Source of the DNA: Prevotella sp. UBA2725
GTDB lineage: Bacteria > Bacteroidota > Bacteroidia > Bacteroidales > Bacteroidaceae
Assembly (NCBI GenBank): GCA_002353825.1
Contig: DEKJ01000003.1
Span: 62,001-126,000, forward strand
Direction of reading: 5' to 3'
DNA: 64,000 nucleotides
Shown: positions 8,048 through 16,359 of the stretch, piece by piece
Layout of the letters: each line of letters opens with the position of its first letter
Numbering within the stretch: position 1 is the stretch's first letter
Position numbers and translations under genes: made by a program
The notes under the pieces: model-generated
What the model was told of the DNA's origin: nothing
Databases searched by the model: none
Seen by the model: only the letters and a program-made list of their open reading frames with translations

Positions 8048-9259
8048 ATGCAACAGATAATCAAGCATTTCACCGACGACGACCTCTATAAGTTCTCCAT
8101 GTGCTGCGCCGTCATTGACAACTACCCGCGTGCACAGGTTAAATATGCGTTTGTAGACCGCAACAACACAGTTTACCCCGAGGGCTTTGCTGAGCTTGTC
8201 AAGGAGCAGATCAAGATGTTGGAGAATGTCGTCATCACGGATGAGGAGATTGCTTTCATGCGCCGCAAATGCTATTACATGCCCGAGTGGTTTTTCACTT
8301 ACCTCCGTGGCTTCCGCTACGACTCGCGCTGGACACACGTCAGTCAGGATGCTGAAGGACACCTGCATATCGAGTTTGAGGGTGCTTGGAGCGATACCAT
8401 TCTGTTGGAAGTGAAGGTGCTCGCCATTGTCTCGGAACTCTATTATATGGTGACGGGATTGAACAAGGACTTCGACTACGACGATTATTACAAGCGTACC
8501 TACGAGAAGGGAGAGAAGTTGCTCTCTGCCGGATGTATCTATAGTGACTTTGGCACACGCCGCCGTGCTTCGTTCAAGGCTGAGGATGTCATTGTCAGGG
8601 CTTTCCGCGACTGTCAGCAGAGTTGCTCTGACTGGAAGGGCCGATTCGTAGGTACGAGCAATGTCTACCTCGCTATGAAATATGACCTCACGCCGGTCGG
8701 TACGATGGCGCATGAGTTTATCTGTGCTATCGGCGGTATGTACGGCCCGCAGATGGCTAACAATATCGCAATGAACGCTTGGCGTCATACGTTCAATGGA
8801 GCACTCGGTACTTATCTCTACGACTCCTTCGGCTGGGATATCTTTGCGCTTAATTTCTCCGAAGACTTTGCCAATCTCTTCAAGGGTCTGCGTGTGGATA
8901 GTGGCGATAACCGTAAGGAGTTGGCTAAGATCGTGGCGAAATATAAGTCGCTGAACATCGACAGTCGTACAAAGCAGGTCATCTTCTCCAATGCGCTCAC
9001 GACCGATGAGGCTATCGAGATTCAGGAGTATGCCTCAAAGGTTGTCAAGCCCTCCTTCGGTATCGGTACCCATTTCACGAACGACTTCCCGCATGTGGCT
9101 CCAATGAATACGGTCATCAAACTTGTGGCTGCGAAGATCACCGAGTCCTGGCCTTTCTATAACGACACGTGCAAGATCTCAGAAGACGATGGTAAGCATA
9201 CGGGTAAGCCGGAAGTGATAGAAAGATTCATGAAAGCTATACACTACACGAAGGGCTGA
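8048..9259 (+). CDS. pncB: Nicotinate phosphoribosyltransferase
   Basis: 403 residues, full length for PncB. It joins nicotinate to PRPP in the NAD salvage (Preiss-Handler) pathway in the cytoplasm. Recognisable segments are the N-terminal DDLYKFSM, the FGTRRRASFKAED loop (about 168-180), the candidate phospho-accepting H222 in TPVGTMAHEF, and the phosphate-binding VDSGDNRKE. The next gene downstream converges on it, so it is a single-gene unit with its own promoter. The large inverted repeat around that promoter suggests dedicated control, perhaps by a NAD-status repressor, but no such regulator gene is adjacent. Confidence 0.96.
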   Translation: MQQIIKHFTDDDLYKFSMCCAVIDNYPRAQVKYAFVDRNNTVYPEGFAELVKEQIKMLENVVITDEEIAFMRRKCYYMPEWFFTYLRGFRYDSRWTHVSQDAEGHLHIEFEGAWSDTILLEVKVLAIVSELYYMVTGLNKDFDYDDYYKRTYEKGEKLLSAGCIYSDFGTRRRASFKAEDVIVRAFRDCQQSCSDWKGRFVGTSNVYLAMKYDLTPVGTMAHEFICAIGGMYGPQMANNIAMNAWRHTFNGALGTYLYDSFGWDIFALNFSEDFANLFKGLRVDSGDNRKELAKIVAKYKSLNIDSRTKQVIFSNALTTDEAIEIQEYASKVVKPSFGIGTHFTNDFPHVAPMNTVIKLVAAKITESWPFYNDTCKISEDDGKHTGKPEVIERFMKAIHYTKG

Positions 9260-9296
9260 ACGGATTAACGAGTGAACGAATCAATGGGTGAACTGC

Positions 9297-9926
9297 TTAA
9301 TAATAGAACAGTTCGCCCATAGCTTTTCCCCAATGACCTTTGCGAAGATCATCGGGGTGCATGAAGATATAATACATGCCACAGTCGTAAAAGCGTAATC
9401 CCCAGCGGTCTTCTTCGTCAATCTGCAAGAGGCATACGTCTCCTGTGTGAGCCTCTTGCACTTCATCTTGATAAGGTTCGCCAAGCATCCTTATCCCATC
9501 TCCCGTCTTGTTGTTATCAAGGCTAAACACCATCTCTTCTGCTTCGCGGAAGATACTCTCTGACGTGCCTTCCCAATGAATATCATAAGGATGTAGATCG
9601 TTTATGTTGTCTGTATATAGCACAACGGGCGGCTCATGATAATCTAAAGGACTGTCCGTCTCTCCGAGGAAATAATCGAGTGGTGCGAAGAAATAGAGCA
9701 TGCCAGTCTGCGGCAATATATGGTCGAAATCGAACTTTGCTATTTCTTCGCATCGGACTTGACAAATGAAGGTCAGCGGTTCCTCATAATTACCATCCTC
9801 ACCCAGTATCGTTACCGTTGGATAGGGTGTGTCTGCCGGTAAGTCCGGAGCTCCCCACCAATGACTCTTGCCGATGAGAGTGGCATTCATTGTCTTCGTT
9901 TCTATTCTGATTGCCATAATATTCAT
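9297..9926 (-). CDS. DUF1963 (YwqG-like) protein
   Basis: 209 residues, soluble. The WWGAPDLPADTPYP segment near residue 25, followed by the PLTFICQVRCEEIA strand and a GMLYFFAPLDYF segment, is typical of YwqG/DUF1963 proteins. Biochemical function is unknown; related proteins often sit near polymorphic toxin or effector loci. It is the last gene of the six-gene chaperone operon, 23 bases after the Sel1-like gene. An alternative start at 9917 (MAIRIETK) is equally possible. Confidence 0.75.
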   Translation of the reverse strand: MNIMAIRIETKTMNATLIGKSHWWGAPDLPADTPYPTVTILGEDGNYEEPLTFICQVRCEEIAKFDFDHILPQTGMLYFFAPLDYFLGETDSPLDYHEPPVVLYTDNINDLHPYDIHWEGTSESIFREAEEMVFSLDNNKTGDGIRMLGEPYQDEVQEAHTGDVCLLQIDEEDRWGLRFYDCGMYYIFMHPDDLRKGHWGKAMGELFYY

Positions 9927-9949
9927 CTTTAATGTGAAGAGTAATCCAG

Positions 9950-11266
9950 TTAAGAGTAAGCATCGTAGCGTCCGTCGTCGTCTTCCTCATCCTCATCATC
10001 TCCAGTGATCTCTTCCATTCGATTTAGTTCTTCTTCCATCTTTTGTTCGAATTGCGGGAGATAGATCTGCTCTATTGGAGCGGCATGATGGTCGAGCATA
10101 CCTTTCCTGTATCCTTCGATGACAGTCTGTAGCGTATCACCGCGCAGCATCAGTGCTTTGTAGGCACATTCGTAGGCATAAGCCTCGTCGTATTTCTTGG
10201 GCGCTGTTCGGTCGTTGAGAATCATCCGGACCAGCGCAGAGAAGCAGGAAGGCTCACGCAGCAAGGCTCCTGCTGAGTACCATTTCCATGCCTCACCATA
10301 ATCTCTCGGAAAGCCATACAACCCTTCCTCGTAATAACCTCCTAAGTAGAGAGGGGCAATAGACTCGCCGAGCAAGCTTGCATAGCGCAGATCGTCGAAG
10401 AGCGATTGATGGATCGCCGCCTTGTCCTCATCTGCCAAGTCATCGTAGAGTTCCTCGTATATGAGCATGGGATAAGCAAGGAAAGCCTCAGAAGCTGTCA
10501 CTTCACGAGCCTTATCCATGATGTTCAGGAATTCCTCGCGATCCTCTACGTTGCCGTTGTCGTCACAGCAACTATAATAGGCTTGCCAGAAGTAGGCGGA
10601 ACTGCATCCTTTGCGGGCGGCAGTTTCATAGTTGTATAGCGCATTGCTCACGCGCCCAAGCTGAATGTCCGCATCCCCCATTAGACTGTAATAGATTGGG
10701 TCCGGCACTTCGTGGTTGCGGATTGCTTTACTGATAATCTGCTCGATCTTGTCATAGGCCTGCTCTGGAGCCTTCTCCTTTTCGAACTGGCCATAGATGG
10801 CATCGCGTAGTTCTTGTTGGATAGCCTTCTCGCTACCTTCGTCAGCAGCCACTTTCGTCAGTCTGCGATAAAGAGCCACATCCGCCTCTCCATAGTCGCC
10901 GTCACGATACGTCAGCGCTAAGAAAGCACGGGCATCCGAGATACGTGCGTTGAGATAGGCCGAGATATAACAGTCTCGTTTAATGCGGTTGGAACTTTCC
11001 GACTGGGGAATACAGTCGTGAAGACGAGCCACAGCATATTCCATATAAGGATTGCCGCTGTTGGCTAATTGGTTTATCCTTGCAGCGTCTTCCTGGAGCA
11101 ATGCCACATTGTTACGTTGCCGGAGCAGACTCAGGAAATAACGCTGATGATCCTCGTTGTGCTCTATGTCTTCAGCGGCAGCCCAGAAAGCCTCCCGCAC
11201 TTTATAGTCGAGGATGAGTTGCTGTATTGAGTTCATGTCCACTTTGCTTTTCATTGTTTCAATCAT
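9950..11266 (-). CDS. Sel1/TPR-repeat protein, fifth gene of the chaperone operon
   Basis: 438 residues made almost entirely of paired helices. Sel1-like units are clearest near the end, around YLGGYYEEGLYGFPRDYGEA and WKWYSAGALLREPSCFSALV; earlier helices fit TPR-like packing. It ends in a strongly acidic tail (GDDEDEEDDDGRY). Such solenoids act as protein-binding scaffolds. No signal peptide, so cytoplasmic. It follows the 223-residue gene by 14 bases. The first ATG (11266) lies within a short TTCAATC-type tandem repeat, so the ATG at 11254 may be the true start. Confidence 0.7.
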   Translation of the reverse strand: MIETMKSKVDMNSIQQLILDYKVREAFWAAAEDIEHNEDHQRYFLSLLRQRNNVALLQEDAARINQLANSGNPYMEYAVARLHDCIPQSESSNRIKRDCYISAYLNARISDARAFLALTYRDGDYGEADVALYRRLTKVAADEGSEKAIQQELRDAIYGQFEKEKAPEQAYDKIEQIISKAIRNHEVPDPIYYSLMGDADIQLGRVSNALYNYETAARKGCSSAYFWQAYYSCCDDNGNVEDREEFLNIMDKAREVTASEAFLAYPMLIYEELYDDLADEDKAAIHQSLFDDLRYASLLGESIAPLYLGGYYEEGLYGFPRDYGEAWKWYSAGALLREPSCFSALVRMILNDRTAPKKYDEAYAYECAYKALMLRGDTLQTVIEGYRKGMLDHHAAPIEQIYLPQFEQKMEEELNRMEEITGDDEDEEDDDGRYDAYS

Positions 11267-11280
11267 TCAATCTTTCAATC

Positions 11281-11952
11281 TTAGTCGAACATCACTCCCG
11301 GATTCATCATGTGGGGTGAGCGCCATCTGATGCCGTACATCTGCAGAACTTGCTCCTTGTAATACCACAGTGCATGGCAGAAGCCCATACCGCGTGGATG
11401 ATCATAAAGGATCAGGTCAAGTTCCCGCTCTACATCATCAATGACATTCTCATACTGAAGCGTCCATTCCACAGGGTCATCTTTCAAATGGCCATCCGTT
11501 CTGATTTCGTCAAGCATTCCTTTGTCGGCGAGCATTATGTTACGCTGGAGCCTGTCAATCTTTTGAGAAGCATGTTCAGTTGTTGACAGATCATGTTGCT
11601 GCTGGGTCTCAATACGCCTCAAGACTGTCAGATACATTTGCCAGAGTTTTAAGCTCAGTCGAGGATGCTCGAAGAGCGTGTCGGTCATTCGGCTGAGCGC
11701 TTCACTCAGAAACGGGAGCATGGGGTCGAAGCATTCAAGCCATGCTGCATAGCGAAGCAGAACCCTCGTCAGCTCACTGTTCTCCCAGAAGCGTCTCTGT
11801 GCCCGCAGATTATCCTCAGCGATGAGCACACAACCGCAGCATATGTCTTTATACAGTTCAAGGTCGCTGGCTCCCGAGCCGAATGCTTTCCCCTCGGCAG
11901 TCCTCAGAACCTTCATGTATTCTGAGCGGATCGTTACAATATTCTCTTCCAT
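11281..11952 (-). CDS. Uncharacterised helical protein in the chaperone operon
   Basis: 223 residues, no signal peptide or membrane segment, mainly helical. I cannot assign a named family. The C-terminus is distinctive: GMGFCHALWYYKEQVL, then YGIRWRSPHMMNPGVMFD, with an HxxW pair and a closing MNPxxxFD that look like a conserved signature rather than a random tail. The gene is 23 bases after the membrane-protein gene and 14 before the Sel1-like gene, so it is co-transcribed. Its role is most likely tied to the Hsp70-like protein, but this rests on context alone. Confidence 0.7.
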   Translation of the reverse strand: MEENIVTIRSEYMKVLRTAEGKAFGSGASDLELYKDICCGCVLIAEDNLRAQRRFWENSELTRVLLRYAAWLECFDPMLPFLSEALSRMTDTLFEHPRLSLKLWQMYLTVLRRIETQQQHDLSTTEHASQKIDRLQRNIMLADKGMLDEIRTDGHLKDDPVEWTLQYENVIDDVERELDLILYDHPRGMGFCHALWYYKEQVLQMYGIRWRSPHMMNPGVMFD

Positions 11953-11975
11953 AATCGGTAGTCAATAATAAAGGG

Positions 11976-13979
11976 TTATACACGTCGGTACAGATTGCCA
12001 TAGCTGTCTCGGTACAGCGTTTCTCCTCTGCCGCCTCCAAGAAGTCCACCGGCGAGAATACTTAGTCCGAAGAGTCCGCACAAAAGCGGGATGAGCACTT
12101 TCAGTACAGCCACGACCAGTCCACCTATCGCAACCATGCATCCGATGATGTAGACGAGTACGAAAGCCGTGATAAGGGAGCCTTTCAGTGCGCCTACCTC
12201 ATGGATATTGCGCACAAGCGTGATGATGGCGCCGGTGAGAATAATGCCGAAGAACAGAACTACTGAGGTCCATTCGGCCGTTGTCTCTTTCCAGTCCAGG
12301 ACCTCCTCCGTCAATAGCAGGCAGGCAATGAGAGCCGGGATGCTGATGCAGAAACTGATGACAGCAGGCTTCATGTGGATCTTTTTCCCACTCTGTTCAC
12401 CGCGGAAGAGCAGTCCCTCATACCACCAGATACTGAACACTTGAACCATCACGACGATGAGGAAGGGAAGAATGCGAAGTACGGAGCCTAAAAAGCCGTA
12501 TCGATCCTTGTCGCACCACCAGAAAGCCTGACCGCCGAAGAGCAGATAGTCACCGACTTCTATTGCTGCTACTCCAAGCAGACACAACGGCATGATGATG
12601 ACCATGGCATCGAGAAGGGTCAACTGCACTTGTCTCATGCGTTCGAAGCGCGACAAGAGGAGAGGAAGGATGATCGTGAACAACAGGGGCAAGGATACCA
12701 GACCAATCACGAGCCAGCATGGCCAGAGCGTAGCGAAGAACACCCCTAAGGTGCTGTGCTGCCGTGCTATCTTTGTGGAGAGTCCCGTTTGCAGACTGTC
12801 GGTGTTCGTCTGGCTCCACAACAGATCCGCCTTACGTATCTGATAATGTTTCCCATTGTTTACGAAGATAACGCTGTACTTCGTAGAATTTGGCTTTCCA
12901 CACGAATCTATCATTAATCCACGCGGAAACACTTTCTTGCGGCTATAGTCCTTCACGATCCATGCCGTATCCTTCAACACCGCACGATAACAGGTCACAC
13001 TGTCATACAGCAATGGGTCGATGATATATTGTGGTGCTCCGGCGTTAGCAAGTTGAGCTATGGCACCTTTCCCTCCGTTGCTTAGGTTCACTGTTTGTGG
13101 TTTACTGCTTGTAGCGCTGAGGATGTTTCCGTTGAGAGAGCAGCCTTCTGGTGCAATGAAGAGTCTGTAGTTATCCGTCAAGCTGTCACCTGTAACGTTT
13201 TCAGTCAGATTCATGTAGCATCCTTCCCGCTGAATGGATAGAATGCCTCGCAGGCTGTCTGTCTGCAATCCGTTTCTTGTTTTAATGAACATCCTTGCAG
13301 AGACAGTATTGCTATAGGCAGAATCAACGATAAGTGTCGAGGGTTGCCCGGCTACTTCTCCATTCCATGAGCCCATCAGCAGCTTGGCATAGTCGTAGGG
13401 CACTATTGTCGTCGCTTTATCCCACGCTACCCACGCACCCACACCAATCACTACAAGGAAAACAAGGACGGTTGCGAGTGTAGGCCCAGTCTGCCTCAGA
13501 TAGCGCATGACAGGACTTGACGACCTTTGTGTCCTTTGTGGCTTCCTGTTTCTGCGATTATTTGTTGAGGCTGGTTTATGGGAGGTAGGACGAGGAGACT
13601 GAGGTCTCTGCACTGTCCGTCTCGATTGTTGACTCGCGGACAACCTCGGTCCGCCATTTGCTTTCTGCATGGCATCAGCAAACTGGCGGAGCGTAGTGGC
13701 ATCGGTAGTGTACATCTCCTTTGCCACTGCCCGCAGGTCTTTGCTGGCCTGGACAATCTCACGGTTGTTGCCGTGAAGCTTATCCGAATCGCTCAATAGT
13801 TTCACCATCCGCTCTACACGGCGTGTGCAGTCGGTGCCGAATTGCGCTGTTCGCCACAGATTCCTCAGGGTGTTGATAGCATCCTGTTCTGACGAATGCA
13901 GGCTGTCGGTATTCGCTTCTAATACCTTGAGCGCTTCACCCCACTTTTTCAACCGGATATTGAAGATTGCCTCTTGCAT
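11976..13979 (-). CDS. Large membrane protein of the chaperone operon
   Basis: 667 residues, no recognised family. In order: a soluble helical N-terminus (about 1-115) resembling TPR packing; a basic, Pro/Arg/Ser/Thr-rich linker (about 115-160); a first membrane segment around TLATVLVFLVVIGVGAWVAW; a beta-rich domain of about 200 residues starting near MGSWNGEVAG, probably on the outer face; then roughly six further membrane segments to the end, with glycine-rich loops and a final GRGETLYRDSYGN. It could tether the cytoplasmic chaperone to the membrane and monitor the periplasm, but this is inferred from layout. It is 33 bases downstream of the Hsp70-like gene. Confidence 0.7.
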   Translation of the reverse strand: MQEAIFNIRLKKWGEALKVLEANTDSLHSSEQDAINTLRNLWRTAQFGTDCTRRVERMVKLLSDSDKLHGNNREIVQASKDLRAVAKEMYTTDATTLRQFADAMQKANGGPRLSASQQSRRTVQRPQSPRPTSHKPASTNNRRNRKPQRTQRSSSPVMRYLRQTGPTLATVLVFLVVIGVGAWVAWDKATTIVPYDYAKLLMGSWNGEVAGQPSTLIVDSAYSNTVSARMFIKTRNGLQTDSLRGILSIQREGCYMNLTENVTGDSLTDNYRLFIAPEGCSLNGNILSATSSKPQTVNLSNGGKGAIAQLANAGAPQYIIDPLLYDSVTCYRAVLKDTAWIVKDYSRKKVFPRGLMIDSCGKPNSTKYSVIFVNNGKHYQIRKADLLWSQTNTDSLQTGLSTKIARQHSTLGVFFATLWPCWLVIGLVSLPLLFTIILPLLLSRFERMRQVQLTLLDAMVIIMPLCLLGVAAIEVGDYLLFGGQAFWWCDKDRYGFLGSVLRILPFLIVVMVQVFSIWWYEGLLFRGEQSGKKIHMKPAVISFCISIPALIACLLLTEEVLDWKETTAEWTSVVLFFGIILTGAIITLVRNIHEVGALKGSLITAFVLVYIIGCMVAIGGLVVAVLKVLIPLLCGLFGLSILAGGLLGGGRGETLYRDSYGNLYRRV

Positions 13980-14012
13980 CTTACATATAGCTTTTAACTC
14001 CTATCTCCTAAC

Positions 14013-15602
14013 TCACTCTACAACTGTCTTTCCTATTGCCGCAATCGACTTGCTCAGCTCCTCACCTGTCTTTACGCCTTGTATGCGGAGCGTGAAGTCG
14101 AGTTGTTCGCTACTTACCTCGGCATGGACATGGAGGATACCCTCTCCGTCGACATCGAAGATGACCTTGACCGGGGTGCCTTTCGGCCACTTCTGATGGA
14201 TATCAAGATAACGGTCTTCAAGGAGTGTGCAGAAACGCTCCTCCACTACCTTGTCGGTCTCTGGACTGGTGAAGTCGCTCTCAAGCACCTTCACCGGCAC
14301 CTGGGTCTGGTTGTCGCACATCGTATTGAAGGTCTCTTCAGCACGTGTCGGCAAGGAGGTGTTGGCAAAGATAAGATTGCTCACCATCTTGTTGCCGTCA
14401 GCATCCATGAAGTCGGTACCATAAGTCTTGCTTGTGACATTCACCACACGTGCCCGCGGTCCCCGCATCGTCTTGGGCTTCACATCACTGTCGCCATTCT
14501 CATAGTCCTCAATGGCTTTGTTGTATGCCTCATTCATGGCGTAGATAGCAGCACCTTTCGCTACACACTGGTCCGGGTCGCTCAGTTTGGCATCACAGTT
14601 GAACTCTGCATCGAGCCGTTGTTTCACCTGTGGCATGCGACTGGAGCCACCGACAAGCAGAAACTCAAAGTCATCGTTGTAACCTTTCTCTTTGGCAATG
14701 TCGATCACCTTGCGTGTGGCGTCAATGGTCTCGTCGAGATGCGCCCGCGTGAGCTCATCGAAGAGCGCCCGTGAGATCTCAAAACGTGCAGACTGACCAT
14801 CATACTGCACATTACATTTCACATTGTCCTTTGCAGTAAGTTGTTTTTTCTTCGTTTCTGCCTCAAGCAGGAGCGTGTACTTCAGTTCCTCATCGTCCAT
14901 CGTGTAACTGCCGCCGGTCTGTGCATTGAATTGATCGAGCATATAGTTGGCAAGCTCAGTGTCCCAGTCGACACCGCCTAAATGATGGTCACCGCCTGTA
15001 GCTATGACTTTAATGGCTCCACCGTTAACATTGATGATCGTCACATCGAAGGTACCGCCTCCAAGATCATACACGAGGACGGTCTTGCGCTCTGTCGTCT
15101 TCATGCCGTAGGCGATGGCAGCTGCCGTGGGCTCGTTGATGATGGCAAGCACATTGAGTCCAGCTATCTCTCCGGCCTGTTTGGTCTGCATGCGCTCTTT
15201 CGTGCCAAAATAGGCCGGGCATGTGATGACCACATCCTTGACGGGTTCGGGATTGTCGCCGAGGTCGTTGGCGTCCTGAACGAGCTTCTTCAAGATCAAG
15301 GCTGATATCTCGGATGGATCATAATGATAAGGGAACTTGTTGGTTGCCTTGTCGAAATCAGCGTCCACACCCATGGATCGCTTCACGAAACTCACGCAGT
15401 TGTGAGGCTCCGTGGCGAGCATGCCTTTAGCTTCTGAGCCTACCATCGTCTTGTCCTTACTCTCAAAGTAGACGACAGACGGCGTCGTCTGGTTGCCTTC
15501 AAAGTTGGTGAGAACGATAGCCTGGTCGAACTTGTCAACCTGTGCGATGCAACTGTAAGTAGTGCCTAAGTCTATGCCGTATACGGCGCGTGTCTTGTCC
15601 AT
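14013..15602 (-). CDS. Hsp70-family (DnaK/HscC-like) chaperone
   Basis: 529 residues from the ATG at 15602. A longer frame opens upstream, but residues before MDKTRAVYGIDLGTTYSC lack homology and would overlap the GrpE-like gene. All Hsp70 ATPase signatures are present: GIDLGTTYS, INEPTAAAIAYG, VYDLGGGTFDVT and LLVGGSSRMPQV. The substrate-binding region is short, and there is no helical-lid extension or EEVD-type tail. So this is a specialised Hsp70 rather than the main DnaK (usually about 640 residues). It is paired with a GrpE-like gene 20 bases upstream; no J-domain gene is present. Confidence 0.9.
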   Translation of the reverse strand: MDKTRAVYGIDLGTTYSCIAQVDKFDQAIVLTNFEGNQTTPSVVYFESKDKTMVGSEAKGMLATEPHNCVSFVKRSMGVDADFDKATNKFPYHYDPSEISALILKKLVQDANDLGDNPEPVKDVVITCPAYFGTKERMQTKQAGEIAGLNVLAIINEPTAAAIAYGMKTTERKTVLVYDLGGGTFDVTIINVNGGAIKVIATGGDHHLGGVDWDTELANYMLDQFNAQTGGSYTMDDEELKYTLLLEAETKKKQLTAKDNVKCNVQYDGQSARFEISRALFDELTRAHLDETIDATRKVIDIAKEKGYNDDFEFLLVGGSSRMPQVKQRLDAEFNCDAKLSDPDQCVAKGAAIYAMNEAYNKAIEDYENGDSDVKPKTMRGPRARVVNVTSKTYGTDFMDADGNKMVSNLIFANTSLPTRAEETFNTMCDNQTQVPVKVLESDFTSPETDKVVEERFCTLLEDRYLDIHQKWPKGTPVKVIFDVDGEGILHVHAEVSSEQLDFTLRIQGVKTGEELSKSIAAIGKTVVE

Positions 15603-15622
15603 AGTAGGTATTATTAAAGGGT

Positions 15623-16177
15623 TTATATTCCGTTCTGTTCGTCTTTTAGTTTGTAGACCACAATGCGTGCCTGACGCAGTACTCTGCCGGTTGCCTCGTC
15701 CTTGAATCCTCCAGACAGACATTCGGCTATGGTGTTAGCCTTCGCTTCGTCGTCGGTATCTACCGTGCGCATGGCCTTATGCTCCTTAGGCTTATAGGGG
15801 TCGCCTGCAAGAGGCGTGAAGCGCTCGATGGAGTATTCGTCCTCAAGCATATCGGAGATATAGAGAATATTGTTCTCTATCAGTTTCTTGGCTGAGGCAG
15901 GATCAGTAGCTTCTTCCGATGGACCAAGATGCATGCAAGTGTCGGAGAGGCGTTCATAGATATTGATGATGCTCATGACGTAACCTTTGCTGATATCAGC
16001 AATGAGACCCTTCTTGTATTGCTGCAACTCTTGGTGCAGATCGCGGATAATCTCTTCCTGATAAACGGCTGTGTCGATCTTGTCAGGCAGGCCCTGTAAC
16101 TTCTGAATCTCCTCTTTGAGTTCACCGATATTCTTCTTGATGTTCTCCAATTCCTCTCTGTAGTCAATTGTTTCCAT
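15623..16177 (-). CDS. GrpE-like nucleotide exchange factor
   Basis: 184 residues. The N-terminal half (about 1-70) is a long coiled coil rich in E, K and L, continuing into a helix with DLHQELQQYKKG. The C-terminal part ends with ECLSGGFKDEATGRVLRQAR and VVVYKL-like strands, matching the GrpE beta domain whose usual form is a Gly followed by RVLRPAxVVV. GrpE proteins release ADP from Hsp70. The dedicated pairing with the Hsp70-like gene immediately downstream supports the call. First gene of the six-gene operon, with a good promoter box 25 bases upstream. Confidence 0.75.
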   Translation of the reverse strand: METIDYREELENIKKNIGELKEEIQKLQGLPDKIDTAVYQEEIIRDLHQELQQYKKGLIADISKGYVMSIINIYERLSDTCMHLGPSEEATDPASAKKLIENNILYISDMLEDEYSIERFTPLAGDPYKPKEHKAMRTVDTDDEAKANTIAECLSGGFKDEATGRVLRQARIVVYKLKDEQNGI

Positions 16178-16201
16178 GGCTCATAGTATTTGGTTCTGCC
16201 A

Positions 16202-16209
16202 CAAAATTA
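16202..16209 (-). promoter_or_regulatory. -7 promoter box for the six-gene chaperone operon
   Basis: The minus strand reads TAATTTTG, with CTTG ending exactly 20 bases upstream. It lies 25 bases before the GrpE-like start. I see no CIRCE-type inverted repeat, so heat control through HrcA is not suggested. Confidence 0.65.
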
Positions 16210-16327
16210 GGAAACGGAAGTCATCACCACAAGAGCAGATGGTCAAGTTTACTGTTTGGTGTAAACGTTTTTACTTGTTGGCGCTTATTTTACGGATTGA
16301 AATCTCAGTAATCTCAATTGTTTTTCG

Positions 16328-16335
16328 TATCTTTG
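16328..16335 (+). promoter_or_regulatory. -7 promoter box for the AraC-type regulator
   Basis: TATCTTTG lies 25 bases before the ATG at 16360. A longer reading frame opens at 16318, but transcription from this box would begin after that codon, which favours 16360 as the real start. Confidence 0.6.
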
Positions 16336-16359
16336 CCCACGTCCAACACCTACTGCTAT

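Noticed and set aside
14013..15722. Upstream start for the Hsp70-like gene at 15722
   Set aside because: The extra 40 residues have no Hsp70 similarity and would overlap the GrpE-like gene; the ATG at 15602 starts right before the conserved GIDLGTT.
16178..16300. CIRCE heat-shock operator before the GrpE-like gene
   Set aside because: No TTAGCACTC-type inverted repeat is present; only a standard promoter box is visible.
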